Shown in pieces: positions 53,443-62,320 of a DNA stretch of 64,000 nt; the first letter of the stretch is position 1, and every line of letters starts with the position of its first letter. Source of the stretch: Proteus faecis (lineage in GTDB: Bacteria > Pseudomonadota > Gammaproteobacteria > Enterobacterales > Enterobacteriaceae); assembly GCF_003144395.1 (NCBI RefSeq), contig NZ_PENZ01000045.1:1220-65219 (forward strand). Reading direction: 5' to 3'. The notes below the pieces were generated by a model that worked only from the letters and a program-made list of their open reading frames with translations, searched no databases and had not been told where the DNA came from. A program made the position numbers and the translations under genes.

Positions 53443-53958
53443 TTAAATACGATAGATATCGGGATACAACGCACTCACGGCGTCTGTATCAGGATGAAGT
53501 GTGCGATTAAATGTCACATTGAAATCAAATGAGGGGTTTTGTTCGTAGTTGCCCTGGTCATTCAAAAAATAAGGTGTTCGAATATCGCTTGCCCGCTGAA
53601 CGCCAATGCCTTGTTTGCGGAGAGCTTCAACAAAGGGCAATGAATTGGCGATCATTCTGACAATCGCGGTAATATCACTCGCTGAATAATGGCCTAACTG
53701 GGTAATGAAAGCCTGAACTTGGTACGTTTTTTCAGATAACTGGTTTTCTTGGTGATTAGCTTTATTGCCTTGAACATTATATTTTCGGCTCTGCCAACCG
53801 TGGCCACTTTCATTGATGGGAAAAAACATCACCATGTTATCTTCACGGCCTTGCTTGGTAGATTGGAAACCGGCTTTAACGGGGATCCCAATGCCGACTT
53901 CTTTTAACTGCAACAAGAGTTGTTTGCGAATAGCAACATCAACCTCATAATCCGTCAT
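53443..53958 (-). CDS. Neck/tail terminator-like protein (LIC_12616 family)
   Basis: This 171-residue protein overlaps its upstream neighbour by 14 bases and precedes the sheath gene. Position and sequence (GIPVKAGFQSTKQGREDNMVMFFPI, FDFNVTFNRTLHP) fit the tail terminator or gp12-like neck proteins of this group. I assign it by place and general resemblance. Confidence 0.62.
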   Translation of the reverse strand: MTDYEVDVAIRKQLLLQLKEVGIGIPVKAGFQSTKQGREDNMVMFFPINESGHGWQSRKYNVQGNKANHQENQLSEKTYQVQAFITQLGHYSASDITAIVRMIANSLPFVEALRKQGIGVQRASDIRTPYFLNDQGNYEQNPSFDFNVTFNRTLHPDTDAVSALYPDIYRI

Positions 53959-54316
53959 AAGTACCCGCCTCGATACAGATCACCGATTTCCAGCCATCTT
54001 GTTCGTACCAGTCTGCATCACCCACCACATCATATTTTCGACCATTGAATACAAGAAAATCAGGAGATGTACCTCGTTGCACAGCTTTAATATCATGAGA
54101 GGTATATAGGCGTCGGTACACTTGGCTCGTATCTAATCCCATTGATTGAACATCTTGGGTATCGACCGCTTGCCAACTGCCACGAACTTCTACGGGATCA
54201 TAATAATAATTTTGGTCATTCCCTCGCTCATCGGGTGCCCGTTCTTTAAATCGAAACCAAAGCACCTTTTGCTGTGGAATATAACGTGAAGCAATACGAT
54301 TTAAGTTACCAAACAT
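53945..54316 (-). CDS. Head-closure or connector protein
   Basis: This 123-residue protein (PQQKVLWFRFKERAPDERGNDQ, YDPVEVRGSWQAVD, GRKYDVVGDADWYEQDGWKS) has a small beta-domain pattern typical of head-completion proteins between the connector and terminator genes. No specific family recognised with certainty. Confidence 0.55.
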   Translation of the reverse strand: MFGNLNRIASRYIPQQKVLWFRFKERAPDERGNDQNYYYDPVEVRGSWQAVDTQDVQSMGLDTSQVYRRLYTSHDIKAVQRGTSPDFLVFNGRKYDVVGDADWYEQDGWKSVICIEAGTYDGL

Positions 54317-54774
54317 TATTTATCCTCCACTGCGAAACTAACCGCTTGAAGCATTTGGCCAGTATCGACTAACGGCTTATCGGTGGCCTTACCTTTACTA
54401 TGGCGACGTGCTCTTGCTTTAACGGTTGACTCCTCCAGTGCCGGTGTTGTGACTGCTTTTATTGCCATTTTCACATCGCCCGCCACCGTCGCACCAATTT
54501 GTGCCAGCCCATTATCCAGCGTGATATTGCCCTTAACAGACGCTTTCACTGCTCGAAAAATTAACTGACTATAATCCTGCTTTTTGTCATTCATGGTCGG
54601 ACGTAAAAATGGGCGAGGAGGAATGCCACCGGCGGGATAGCCCAACTCTTGAATAGAGGCAACATAAGCAATCGGTGTTCCATCGGGATATTTTGCGTGT
54701 TCAAAGAAACCAACACTTAATCGCTTTTTAGCCAATTCATCATAAACCGCTTTTAATTGCGCTAATTTAGTCAT
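54316..54774 (-). CDS. HK97 gp10-like/virion morphogenesis protein
   Basis: This 152-residue protein has SVGFFEHAKYPDGTPIAYVASIQELG, then IPPRPFLRPTMNDKK, the signature of gp10-like or phage-virion morphogenesis proteins (FLRPA motif). It lies between the DUF4054 adaptor and the head-closure gene and overlaps the former by one base. Confidence 0.68.
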   Translation of the reverse strand: MTKLAQLKAVYDELAKKRLSVGFFEHAKYPDGTPIAYVASIQELGYPAGGIPPRPFLRPTMNDKKQDYSQLIFRAVKASVKGNITLDNGLAQIGATVAGDVKMAIKAVTTPALEESTVKARARRHSKGKATDKPLVDTGQMLQAVSFAVEDK

Positions 54775-55205
54775 TAACGTAATCGCCCTCCTCTCGTAAA
54801 TCGCCCTCCTACCCCCCGAAAAGCTGAACGTTCGCCACCACCACCAAAGTATTGAGGTACGCTACAACGCTTAATTAACGCTAGAAACTGCTGTCCAAAG
54901 GTGGTCATTTTAAACCAGTGCGACCAGTCCGAACCGGCAGGCGGTGCCGTAAATGACACGCTTACCTTATCGATAGTCACACTCGTCACCACACCGGTAG
55001 GCGACTCATCATCAGCAATCATTTTTCTGAGTGTTAGCATGTGTGCAACAACGAGCATCCACAGCTCGTTAGTGCAAACACCCTTACAGGCAGAGAAATA
55101 GTTCAACGCAGATTGAGCAATGATATCTATTTCATCATCACTCACACCGTTAAACTGCGGATAGAGCACACGGAATGACGTTAAAGGAAATGTGCTCGTC
55201 TCCAT
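54774..55205 (-). CDS. Head-tail adaptor, DUF4054 type
   Basis: This 143-residue protein (LTSFRVLYPQFNGVSDDEIDIIAQSAL, ELWMLVVAHMLTLRK) fits DUF4054 adaptors, which form the first connector ring below the portal. ATG 55205 has AAGGTAAG upstream; a GTG two codons earlier overlaps the previous stop as GTGA. Confidence 0.75.
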   Translation of the reverse strand: METSTFPLTSFRVLYPQFNGVSDDEIDIIAQSALNYFSACKGVCTNELWMLVVAHMLTLRKMIADDESPTGVVTSVTIDKVSVSFTAPPAGSDWSHWFKMTTFGQQFLALIKRCSVPQYFGGGGERSAFRGVGGRFTRGGRLR

Positions 55206-55207
55206 GA

Positions 55208-55549
55208 TCACTTACCTTTTTTGTTGGTTTTAGGAACGTCTAGCTTTTCAGCCTCTAACGATTCAGGCGTGTCAGGGGCTGATTGGTCGCTCGCTTCCAT
55301 GTCAGTGGCAACTTTTTCGGGATCTTCTTTGCGTTCTTCAACGGTAATATACCCATTGTCACGATGAAGATTGAAAACGTGATTTTCTTTGAGCTGTTTG
55401 TATTGCTCGTCAGTAATTTCTGTCACACGGCCACGCGGTGTGTACATGTGTTTAGTCATTACGTTCGCTTGACCGGCAATAAACACTTTCCCGTCTCTCA
55501 CGGTATAGTTCTGGTCATTTGATAAGGTGCAATATGCGTAAAGAGGCAT
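55208..55549 (-). CDS. Small phage structural protein of unknown role
   Basis: This 113-residue protein lies between the major capsid and adaptor genes. Residues 1-72 may form a small beta domain (YAYCTLSNDQNYTVRDGKVFIAG). The last 40 residues are acidic and disordered, ending in a lysine tail. I do not recognise a family; a head-decoration or connector role is a guess from position. Confidence 0.6.
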   Translation of the reverse strand: MPLYAYCTLSNDQNYTVRDGKVFIAGQANVMTKHMYTPRGRVTEITDEQYKQLKENHVFNLHRDNGYITVEERKEDPEKVATDMEASDQSAPDTPESLEAEKLDVPKTNKKGK

Positions 55550-55574
55550 GGAGTGCTCTCCTATTGTTTAGATA

Positions 55575-55598
55575 TAAAAAAGCCCTCAAATGAGGGCG
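55575..55598 (-). terminator. Intrinsic terminator after the major capsid gene, inside the late operon
   Basis: On the minus strand GCCCTCA-TT-TGAGGGC is followed by T6. It lies 21 bases after the capsid stop codon and before the next late gene, so it would lower expression downstream. Confidence 0.87.
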
Positions 55599-55618
55599 CA
55601 AAAAGAGAAGTGGCAAGA

Positions 55619-56686
55619 TTAGATGCCGGTTAAGCGAGTCACCGCCCACGGACGAGTCACAAATACACCTGCAGTCGCATTGGTTGCATCTTCCATATAC
55701 CCTTTAATTTGGTTGAGTGAACCTAATAACTGGTATTTCACAGGCACAACTTGAAGGATCACCGCACTGGTTGCTGTTGAACCATCATCAATGCTATCTG
55801 CGAACATATAGGCCACATCAGCCCCACCATTTGCGCCAACAAATTCAGGAGAGAAAACCAGACGCATATTTGGATAGTTTTCATTTATCCATTGTTTGAC
55901 TGTTTCACCGCGTGCGACAGGATTAGCCACATTCAGCGCAGAACGAAAGCCCAACGGTAATGTTAAGGTAATTGGCGTATCATCTTTAATAATACCGCCA
56001 GAGCTCGTTTCAATACGCGAGAACATATCAGTAATATCGGCAGTGATATCCGCAAATGTTCCGCCTTTCCATTTACCTTTTGCGGTTTCATAGGCGGGTA
56101 AGTTAGGTTCATTCATCAAACCAAAAACGCGCGTTTCAGGGCTATTAAACCCGTAGTAACCTACGCGCTCACGGCTTTGCTCTAATGATTCAGTCACTGA
56201 ATTACGCTTTTCTTCCATCGCAACAAAGCCTGCGGAAGATTGGCGCGCTTCTTCTAATTTACCCACTTGAAAACCTGATTCGAAGCGGACAAGGCCACGG
56301 CGTTCTTGGTCTTGCGCATAAGACGCTAATGGCACATTGGTATGGTCACCATAAAGCTCGGCTTTACTAATTGGTGTCGCCACATTCAGAATGATTTCTT
56401 CATCATGCCATTCACCCGCATTGACGATACCGGTGATTTCATCCAACACACGAACACGCGTAGCGGTACGAATAACACCGGGCAAAACGTGTTGCAACAT
56501 TTCACGCTGAATTAAACCACCCTGCATTGCACCACCGCTAATTGCGGAGTCCATCGCAGAAAAACCACCAAAGCCGATTTGCGCTAATTCTCCGTATGTC
56601 CATTTCTGGTCAGGGTTAATATTCAGTTGGCCATGTTTTTTGACATCACGGCCAGACATGTGAAATTTAATTTTACTGACTGGCAT
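55619..56686 (-). CDS. Major capsid protein, DUF2184 type
   Basis: This 355-residue protein lies between the cement protein and connector genes. It starts near YGELAQIGFGGFSAMDSAISGGAMQGG and ends GVFVTRPWAVTRLTGI. The family is the HK97-fold capsid of this phage group (encapsulin-like major head protein). The start overlaps the previous stop (56686) by one base. An intrinsic terminator follows. Confidence 0.85.
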   Translation of the reverse strand: MPVSKIKFHMSGRDVKKHGQLNINPDQKWTYGELAQIGFGGFSAMDSAISGGAMQGGLIQREMLQHVLPGVIRTATRVRVLDEITGIVNAGEWHDEEIILNVATPISKAELYGDHTNVPLASYAQDQERRGLVRFESGFQVGKLEEARQSSAGFVAMEEKRNSVTESLEQSRERVGYYGFNSPETRVFGLMNEPNLPAYETAKGKWKGGTFADITADITDMFSRIETSSGGIIKDDTPITLTLPLGFRSALNVANPVARGETVKQWINENYPNMRLVFSPEFVGANGGADVAYMFADSIDDGSTATSAVILQVVPVKYQLLGSLNQIKGYMEDATNATAGVFVTRPWAVTRLTGI

Positions 56687-57183
56687 TATTCACCTTCCTT
56701 TGGAGATGCTGGATATGGGATTTCTGTTAAACGAATAATGCCCAAGTGAGCACTTTCTGTGGATTCAAGGTGTCGGCTGATAAAACCAATGACACGATCA
56801 CCGGCACTAATAGTGGCTTTAGAAGATAGCGAGCCGTCAGCTTCATCGAACACAACCGGTGCGTTGATTTTTCCTGCCACTTCTTTTAGTTCAACGAAAA
56901 CCTCCCCCATTGTCAGGAATTCGCCCTGCGTACCGTTACGAGCGAACGCTTCTTCGATACGATAGGCTTTAGGGTTAATCATGATCCCCGCAAATGCCCC
57001 TTTACCACCGACTTGAACGGATTCCACTGAATCATCTTTGTAGGTATAGGCGCGACCGAAAATATTCAGCTTTTCATCCGTTGAACTGAGAATAGCTGAA
57101 ACAGCGCGAATAGGGCCTGCATGACTAATTTCACCGACAACACCAGAAATTAAGCCATCTGCTACTGATTTAGGAATTGCCAT
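56686..57183 (-). CDS. Structural cement (Gp24-like) protein
   Basis: This 165-residue protein (GLISGVVGEISHAGPIRAVSAILSS, FGRAYTYKDDSVESVQVGGKGAFAGIMINPK) fits the Gp24-type cement proteins encoded just before the capsid gene. It would stabilise the expanded capsid. Both ends overlap neighbours by one base. Confidence 0.75.
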   Translation of the reverse strand: MAIPKSVADGLISGVVGEISHAGPIRAVSAILSSTDEKLNIFGRAYTYKDDSVESVQVGGKGAFAGIMINPKAYRIEEAFARNGTQGEFLTMGEVFVELKEVAGKINAPVVFDEADGSLSSKATISAGDRVIGFISRHLESTESAHLGIIRLTEIPYPASPKEGE

Positions 57184-58445
57184 TATTTAGCTCCCCATTT
57201 ATCCATAATTGTTTTATTGCTCACTGCAGAGTCCATTGTTGAACTGGGCTTTTGAGAATCAGGTACACGTCCTTGCATCCATGCATCAAGAGCAATCGCT
57301 TCGGTTCCCTTACTGCATTGAATACCCAGTTCTTTAACACCGTACTCCGCGACTTGTTGTTGAGTCATAGCAGAGTGGTCAAACACACCAATAAACGGCG
57401 TTAATTTATGCGCTAACGCATCACGCGCACCGATTTGTTTGAGTAATTCACCCGTATCCATTGCCGGTTTTGCTTTCTCTAATCGCTTAATTTTACGTTT
57501 CAGAGATGCCATTTCATCCATTGCAGTCATGCTACGATTTAGGCGCTTTAAACGACGATTAAGACCATCGGTAGTTGCTTGGTCAAGATGCTCTTTAGCT
57601 TCTTCTATCGCTTCGACTGCAGTTTCAATCGCGACCTCGGCTTTTTCTACTGCTTCAGGCTCGCCAGATTCAGCCTCTTCTGTGGCAATTTCAGCTTTTT
57701 CCACTGCTTCTTCTGCTTTCTGCTCTTCGTCAGGGTCTGAATCAGTTGAAGACTTATCTTTATCGTCTGGCTCATCATCTGTTGCAGGTTTAGCACTGGT
57801 GATTGCTTCTTTGATAATCGCTTTTAACGCTTCCAATTGCTCAGGCGTAAAGGCACCTTCATCAGTGGTTGGTTTGTCTTTGTTTTCATCTTCAGGATTC
57901 ATGCGAATAAGTTCCTTAGTGTCTATGGTAATAACGGAGTGGTCTTGCACAGCAACATCAGCGCCAGTGCGCCCTTCATCGACTAACGCAAGGTGATTGG
58001 CTCTAATATGCCGTTGTATGGCGTCATAACGTTCACCGTTAAATTCGCCTGGTGTGAAATCGTAAATACAGCGATAACCCGGAGATAATTCAATTTTCCC
58101 CCCCTCAATTTGGTTAAGCGCTGAATTAGACAGGATTTTGATATTGCTTCTAAGGTAGGGGTATTCAAAGTAAACCTGTTCCCCTATGACCCCTTGTATC
58201 CCCTTTGTCTCTGCGGGTGTGCCGTCTTTCCCTAGCATTTCATGCTCATCAACAAAGGGCATTAATTTGAAAGAGTTAATTGTCTCTGTGCTGGCCAGTT
58301 CTTCTTGTGGGCGATACACCTTGTAAATCTTTTCGGGTATTGGTGCGCCAATCTCAAACCCTAAATAATCAAAAACCCCAACTTTAGAGATGGGGTTATC
58401 TTTTACTTCCAGCCAGCCGTTTAAATCATATTGTCGCTTTGTCAT
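57183..58445 (-). CDS. DUF2213 head protein: likely maturation protease fused to scaffold
   Basis: This 420-residue protein has two parts. Residues 1-190 are a DUF2213 domain with EHEMLG, KIELSPGYRC and HIRANHLALVDEGR, a pattern like prohead proteases with His and Ser catalytic residues. Residues about 200-335 are very acidic and helical, rich in Glu/Ala/Lys repeats (EEAVEKAEIATEEAES), as expected for a scaffold. The last 80 residues are ordinary. No other protease or scaffold gene is visible near the capsid gene. The fusion reading is inference. Confidence 0.72.
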   Translation of the reverse strand: MTKRQYDLNGWLEVKDNPISKVGVFDYLGFEIGAPIPEKIYKVYRPQEELASTETINSFKLMPFVDEHEMLGKDGTPAETKGIQGVIGEQVYFEYPYLRSNIKILSNSALNQIEGGKIELSPGYRCIYDFTPGEFNGERYDAIQRHIRANHLALVDEGRTGADVAVQDHSVITIDTKELIRMNPEDENKDKPTTDEGAFTPEQLEALKAIIKEAITSAKPATDDEPDDKDKSSTDSDPDEEQKAEEAVEKAEIATEEAESGEPEAVEKAEVAIETAVEAIEEAKEHLDQATTDGLNRRLKRLNRSMTAMDEMASLKRKIKRLEKAKPAMDTGELLKQIGARDALAHKLTPFIGVFDHSAMTQQQVAEYGVKELGIQCSKGTEAIALDAWMQGRVPDSQKPSSTMDSAVSNKTIMDKWGAK

Positions 58446-59296
58446 GTCTCCTCACCAAAATCAATAACCGGTGTCCAGAAGCACTTACAATTTGGCAACT
58501 GTCCGGGCAGTCCTCGCTCTCCCGTTTTGGGATCAATAATCGGTGGGTTATCTAAATCAAATACTTCACCATCCAATTTAATATGCCATTCACGAGGCTC
58601 AGCACTCCCACCAGAATGATGCCAAACCGCTTTACGAATACCAGCAGATTTCATGCGCTCATAGTTAACCGCTGTCGTAATTTTTCGCGTTTGGTCAACA
58701 GAGATAAAGTTCGCCCTTTTCTCTGTCACACTGCCAGTATGCCGAATTTCCTCTAATAACGTTTTTGCACCTTCACCACCTTGGCTGATAGAGCGTAAGG
58801 CAACACTTTCAATACGTTGATGAAATTGCAGTGGAATGGATTTAATGAGTGCTACGTTTTCAGCCGTAGAAGCAATGATTTTATCTTTCAGGGCTTCGGG
58901 CATATCTGGGGTTTTGATGGTGATCCCACCTGACAACTGTTTAAGAGAATCATCTAAATTACGCTTTGCACCTATATCGACTTGGGAAACAAATTTATCT
59001 GCAATCTCTGTGGATTTTTGCTTAAAAATCTTATCCCATTTACGTTTTAGACGGTTAAGCCAGATGCGTGTTTGACTGGCAAAGCTGGCATCCATCGTAA
59101 AGCCATCGAAGTCGTCATTTAATTCGCTAAACACTTTTTCATAGTCTTTAATCATTGAATTAATGAGGCGTGACATGTCACCTTGATAACGACTAGAGGG
59201 CGCTACCGAATACTGCAGGGGCTTCCCTTTCATTACTGCTTGGCGAGATGTTGCCCATTGCGCTCGCTTCGTTCGTACTCGTATTCGCCTCGACAT
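58442..59296 (-). CDS. Phage Mu F-like head morphogenesis protein
   Basis: This 284-residue minor head protein has the Mu gpF-like domain in its C-terminal half: ARTTAVNYERMKSAGIRKAVWHHSGG-type sequence (here TRKITTAVNYERMKSAG), PREWHIKLDGEVFDLDNPP, and GLPGQLPNCKCFW. ATG 59296 has GAGG six bases upstream, and 104 bases overlap the portal gene in another frame; a later ATG at 59233 lacks a ribosome-binding site. Confidence 0.83.
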   Translation of the reverse strand: MSRRIRVRTKRAQWATSRQAVMKGKPLQYSVAPSSRYQGDMSRLINSMIKDYEKVFSELNDDFDGFTMDASFASQTRIWLNRLKRKWDKIFKQKSTEIADKFVSQVDIGAKRNLDDSLKQLSGGITIKTPDMPEALKDKIIASTAENVALIKSIPLQFHQRIESVALRSISQGGEGAKTLLEEIRHTGSVTEKRANFISVDQTRKITTAVNYERMKSAGIRKAVWHHSGGSAEPREWHIKLDGEVFDLDNPPIIDPKTGERGLPGQLPNCKCFWTPVIDFGEET

Positions 59297-60695
59297 AATC
59301 TGCCTCGTTCACTTCAATGCCGTAATAGCTAGACGCTTTATCACTGGCCAGTTTCTTGCGGATATCTAACCCATCAATCGCCCCCGTTGTTGCATAAGCT
59401 GAATCGGCTTGTGCTTGTTTAAGCTCAATATCCGCACTCTCAACAGCCGTCGGGCTATCAAGTGGTGCCCATGTGATAGAGATTTCTGTCACAGGTAAAC
59501 CATCGCTACGCATTAACATGTCGTAATGGCGCTGTAATAGCTCTTCAAGGTCGTTTGATTGGATACTTTCAAGCTCTTCGCGGTAATTAGCCTCTTCGTA
59601 TTCACCTGTTGAGTTAAAGCCTTTCGGTGTAGTGCCTAGCAGTTTTGTTGCTGGTACATTAGAAGCCGATGCCACCAGCTGGTATTGCGTCATAATCGTG
59701 GCGTCTAAATCCGCTAATGAGGTGTCGAACTGTTGAACCGTATCTTCACTGCCCGTCATTTGCACACCGTAGTTATCGCGCATCTCCATAAAATAAAGCA
59801 TATTTTCGCGAATAATATCCTTATCAGCGCTTTCTGGATCTGCAATCCCCATCGTAAGCAAACGCTTGGTCATTGCCAGTTGTGGTGCTTCATTGGCGGT
59901 ACGTTCTGAAGCGTAGACACGCTCATAAATACGTTCTGGCACTGATACGCCAAAGTAGTTGTACATTGGCTTAAGCACGTTAGGTACAGGAAACGGTACA
60001 AACTTAATAAAGTGAGACTTGTGATACTTACGCCCACCAATCACATAATAGGTCGGCTCGTAGAAATCCATGCTGGCAGGATCTTGAACATTGGCATCCG
60101 TTAAATCGGCCGTTACCCATTGTGGATCAATCTGTTTAATACCTTTATACATCCCTTTAGTCACACCATCGATATTAAACGGGTTTTCATACCACTCTTT
60201 CGGGTTTGATGTCTCCACAACAAATAACGCTAAACGACCACCGTATACACGCCCAAAGTGAACCAGCTCTTTCAGTTGGTGTGTAATACGGTATTTTTTA
60301 TCACGTTTACGGAGCTTTTTACTGATAGCGCGATCATCGTCGTTATCACAATCAATATCGTAGCCTTGGCGTATCGCATCACGAGCTGGCATATTACAGG
60401 CTTTATCCACCAGCCAATGTTTAGCGATAACCGCACACATATTGTTACCAATAAACATTTGTGAGGCATACCATGAGGCCTGTGACTCTGGCACACCGTA
60501 AAATTGTTCACCTTTAAATGATGGCACGTAGCTATCAATGCTATCCATCGCAACACCTGCAATTGTGGGTTGGGGTAAATTAATCCCATCAAAGCCCTGT
60601 TCTCGCGCCAGCGCAGGATATAAGTCAGTTGTGAATGCTGACCGTTTAACCGGTGCGAGTGGTTCTGTTTTTCGCCTCTTAAACGGCCACCACAT
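59193..60695 (-). CDS. Portal protein, DUF1073 type
   Basis: This 500-residue protein is the packaging portal. It begins MWWPFKRRKTEPLAPVKRSAF and contains YASQMFIGNNMCAVIAKHWLVDKACNMPARDA, HFIKFVPFPVPNVLKP and LLGTTPKGFNSTGEYEEANYRE, typical DUF1073 portal motifs. It directly follows the large terminase gene. Databases sometimes call this family Acb1-like anti-CBASS; that name should not be carried over here. Confidence 0.88.
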   Translation of the reverse strand: MWWPFKRRKTEPLAPVKRSAFTTDLYPALAREQGFDGINLPQPTIAGVAMDSIDSYVPSFKGEQFYGVPESQASWYASQMFIGNNMCAVIAKHWLVDKACNMPARDAIRQGYDIDCDNDDDRAISKKLRKRDKKYRITHQLKELVHFGRVYGGRLALFVVETSNPKEWYENPFNIDGVTKGMYKGIKQIDPQWVTADLTDANVQDPASMDFYEPTYYVIGGRKYHKSHFIKFVPFPVPNVLKPMYNYFGVSVPERIYERVYASERTANEAPQLAMTKRLLTMGIADPESADKDIIRENMLYFMEMRDNYGVQMTGSEDTVQQFDTSLADLDATIMTQYQLVASASNVPATKLLGTTPKGFNSTGEYEEANYREELESIQSNDLEELLQRHYDMLMRSDGLPVTEISITWAPLDSPTAVESADIELKQAQADSAYATTGAIDGLDIRKKLASDKASSYYGIEVNEADYVEANTSTNEASAMGNISPSSNEREAPAVFGSAL

Positions 60696-60698
60696 AGT

Positions 60699-62096
60699 TC
60701 ATCTCCTAGTTGTGAAGAAACTGCCTTTTTTCTTCTGATATAAATCGCGTAATGCTTGCGTCATGGCATCCACTGTGTCGTCATGGCCAGCAAACGGGAA
60801 TGTAGTAATTTCCTCTACGGTTTCCACAATCCACGGCGCAATATCTTTATGAGGTAGCCACACATTTCTAGCCTCCCACTCAGCAGTACACGCATGAGCA
60901 CGAGCAACCTTGCTACCATCTGGCTCGACGGGAATTAACCCTGATACGGTTGATTTGAGAGAGTCGATTACAGCAGGGCCATTGGCTTTGTCTTCCACCA
61001 GCTTACGTCGTCCTTCAGGGAATTTTTCAGCTAACCATTTCACCGATTTTAAGGTTTCAGTAAAGCTCATGCGCTTTCTAATTTGATACAGTAGATAAGC
61101 ATTTGCGTCTTTCTTTCCCCATACCTGCCCCACCACATAGTCAGTACCGTCACTATCTTTAAAGGTCATATCCCAACTATGAATAACCTTATCGAATTTT
61201 TCTGGTAGGTCTTTCGGTAGGTAGTACTGAGCAAATTCTTCGTGGAAGATTTGGCCATCACCCGGCTTAGGTGATTGTTGGTACATTGCAGACCAGAAGT
61301 AATCACCAATGATTGCTTTTGTCTCAAGGAGTTTGTCAATTGGGTGTAACTCTGGTACCAGTGCTTCCCCTCGTTCATTGATAGCGGGGAATGCAAGCAC
61401 CTTAGTTTCAGGCGCTTTTTCTTTTAATTGGCCAGACAAATCATCGGTTGCCCACCGAGTAGCCATGATAATTTCACCGCTATTTTTTGATAAGCGGGTC
61501 TTAAAGGTCGAAACGTACCAGTTCCAAATTGATTTTTTAACAGTCTGGCTAAGCGCTTCTTTTGAGTTCTTTATCGGGTCATCAATAATACCGAGATCAA
61601 CTTTCTTACCTGTTAATGGGCCACCTACCCCCGCACAAACATACCCCCCTTTGTGATTGGCAAGGCCAAACTCATCAGAATTACGTTTAACTGTAATACC
61701 GTTTTCAGGCTTATTGCCTAACCAACTTTTAGGAAATAGCACACGATATTCATCAGACATCATAATGCGCTGAACATCAGTATTCATATCACCCGCTAAA
61801 TCTGAGGAATACGACAGCGCACCCACACGCATGTTAGGGTATTTACCAAAGAAATAGGCTGGAAGGTAACGCGAAACAATATCAGACTTACCATGCTGTG
61901 GAGGTGCCCCTAATATTAACTTAGGCCGTTTACCATCCATCATATCTAACAAAAACTGGTCTAACGCATTACATACCGTTTCTGAAAAGTGGCTTGTAAT
62001 GTATTCAGGGTTTATATACTGAATAAATTCATGCAAACTACGCCTAGCTATCTCTCTCCTGACTTCTTCATCAAACAAGTCGAAATTGACATCCAT
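60699..62096 (-). CDS. Terminase large subunit
   Basis: This 465-residue packaging motor has a Walker A-like GAPPQHGKS at 63-71, Walker B LGIIDDP at 168-174, a coupling motif MATRWA and an RNase H-like nuclease domain from about 300 (SWDMTFKDSDGTDYVVGQVWG), with later acidic residues such as EDKANG and HDDTVDA. Length is normal. It starts 758 bases downstream of the small subunit stop because an extra gene is inserted. Confidence 0.93.
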   Translation of the reverse strand: MDVNFDLFDEEVRREIARRSLHEFIQYINPEYITSHFSETVCNALDQFLLDMMDGKRPKLILGAPPQHGKSDIVSRYLPAYFFGKYPNMRVGALSYSSDLAGDMNTDVQRIMMSDEYRVLFPKSWLGNKPENGITVKRNSDEFGLANHKGGYVCAGVGGPLTGKKVDLGIIDDPIKNSKEALSQTVKKSIWNWYVSTFKTRLSKNSGEIIMATRWATDDLSGQLKEKAPETKVLAFPAINERGEALVPELHPIDKLLETKAIIGDYFWSAMYQQSPKPGDGQIFHEEFAQYYLPKDLPEKFDKVIHSWDMTFKDSDGTDYVVGQVWGKKDANAYLLYQIRKRMSFTETLKSVKWLAEKFPEGRRKLVEDKANGPAVIDSLKSTVSGLIPVEPDGSKVARAHACTAEWEARNVWLPHKDIAPWIVETVEEITTFPFAGHDDTVDAMTQALRDLYQKKKGSFFTTRR

Positions 62097-62320
62097 TAGA
62101 GATACCTAAAGTGATAAAAATAACCCTTTCATGCCGTAATTGGCACGAAATGATTTTCATGTTTTTGATAACAATTGATTAACAATAAAACGGCATTAAA
62201 ACAGAAAGAAGATTGCTACTTTTAGCGGTTTAGGTTGTGTTTTTAGTTGAGTTAAAAAGTGAAGGGGCGCATTAGCATCATTATGTTAAATAGAACGATA
62301 ATTGGTACAATTTATACTAT

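Noticed and set aside
57439-57996. Plus-strand frame of 185 codons rich in Ser and Ala
   Set aside because: It is the mirror of the acidic Glu/Ala/Lys repeat region of the DUF2213 protein; the composition explains the open frame.
59193-60695. Anti-CBASS (Acb1) defence-evasion function
   Set aside because: Some databases attach this name to DUF1073 proteins, but length, motifs and position right after the large terminase show a portal protein.
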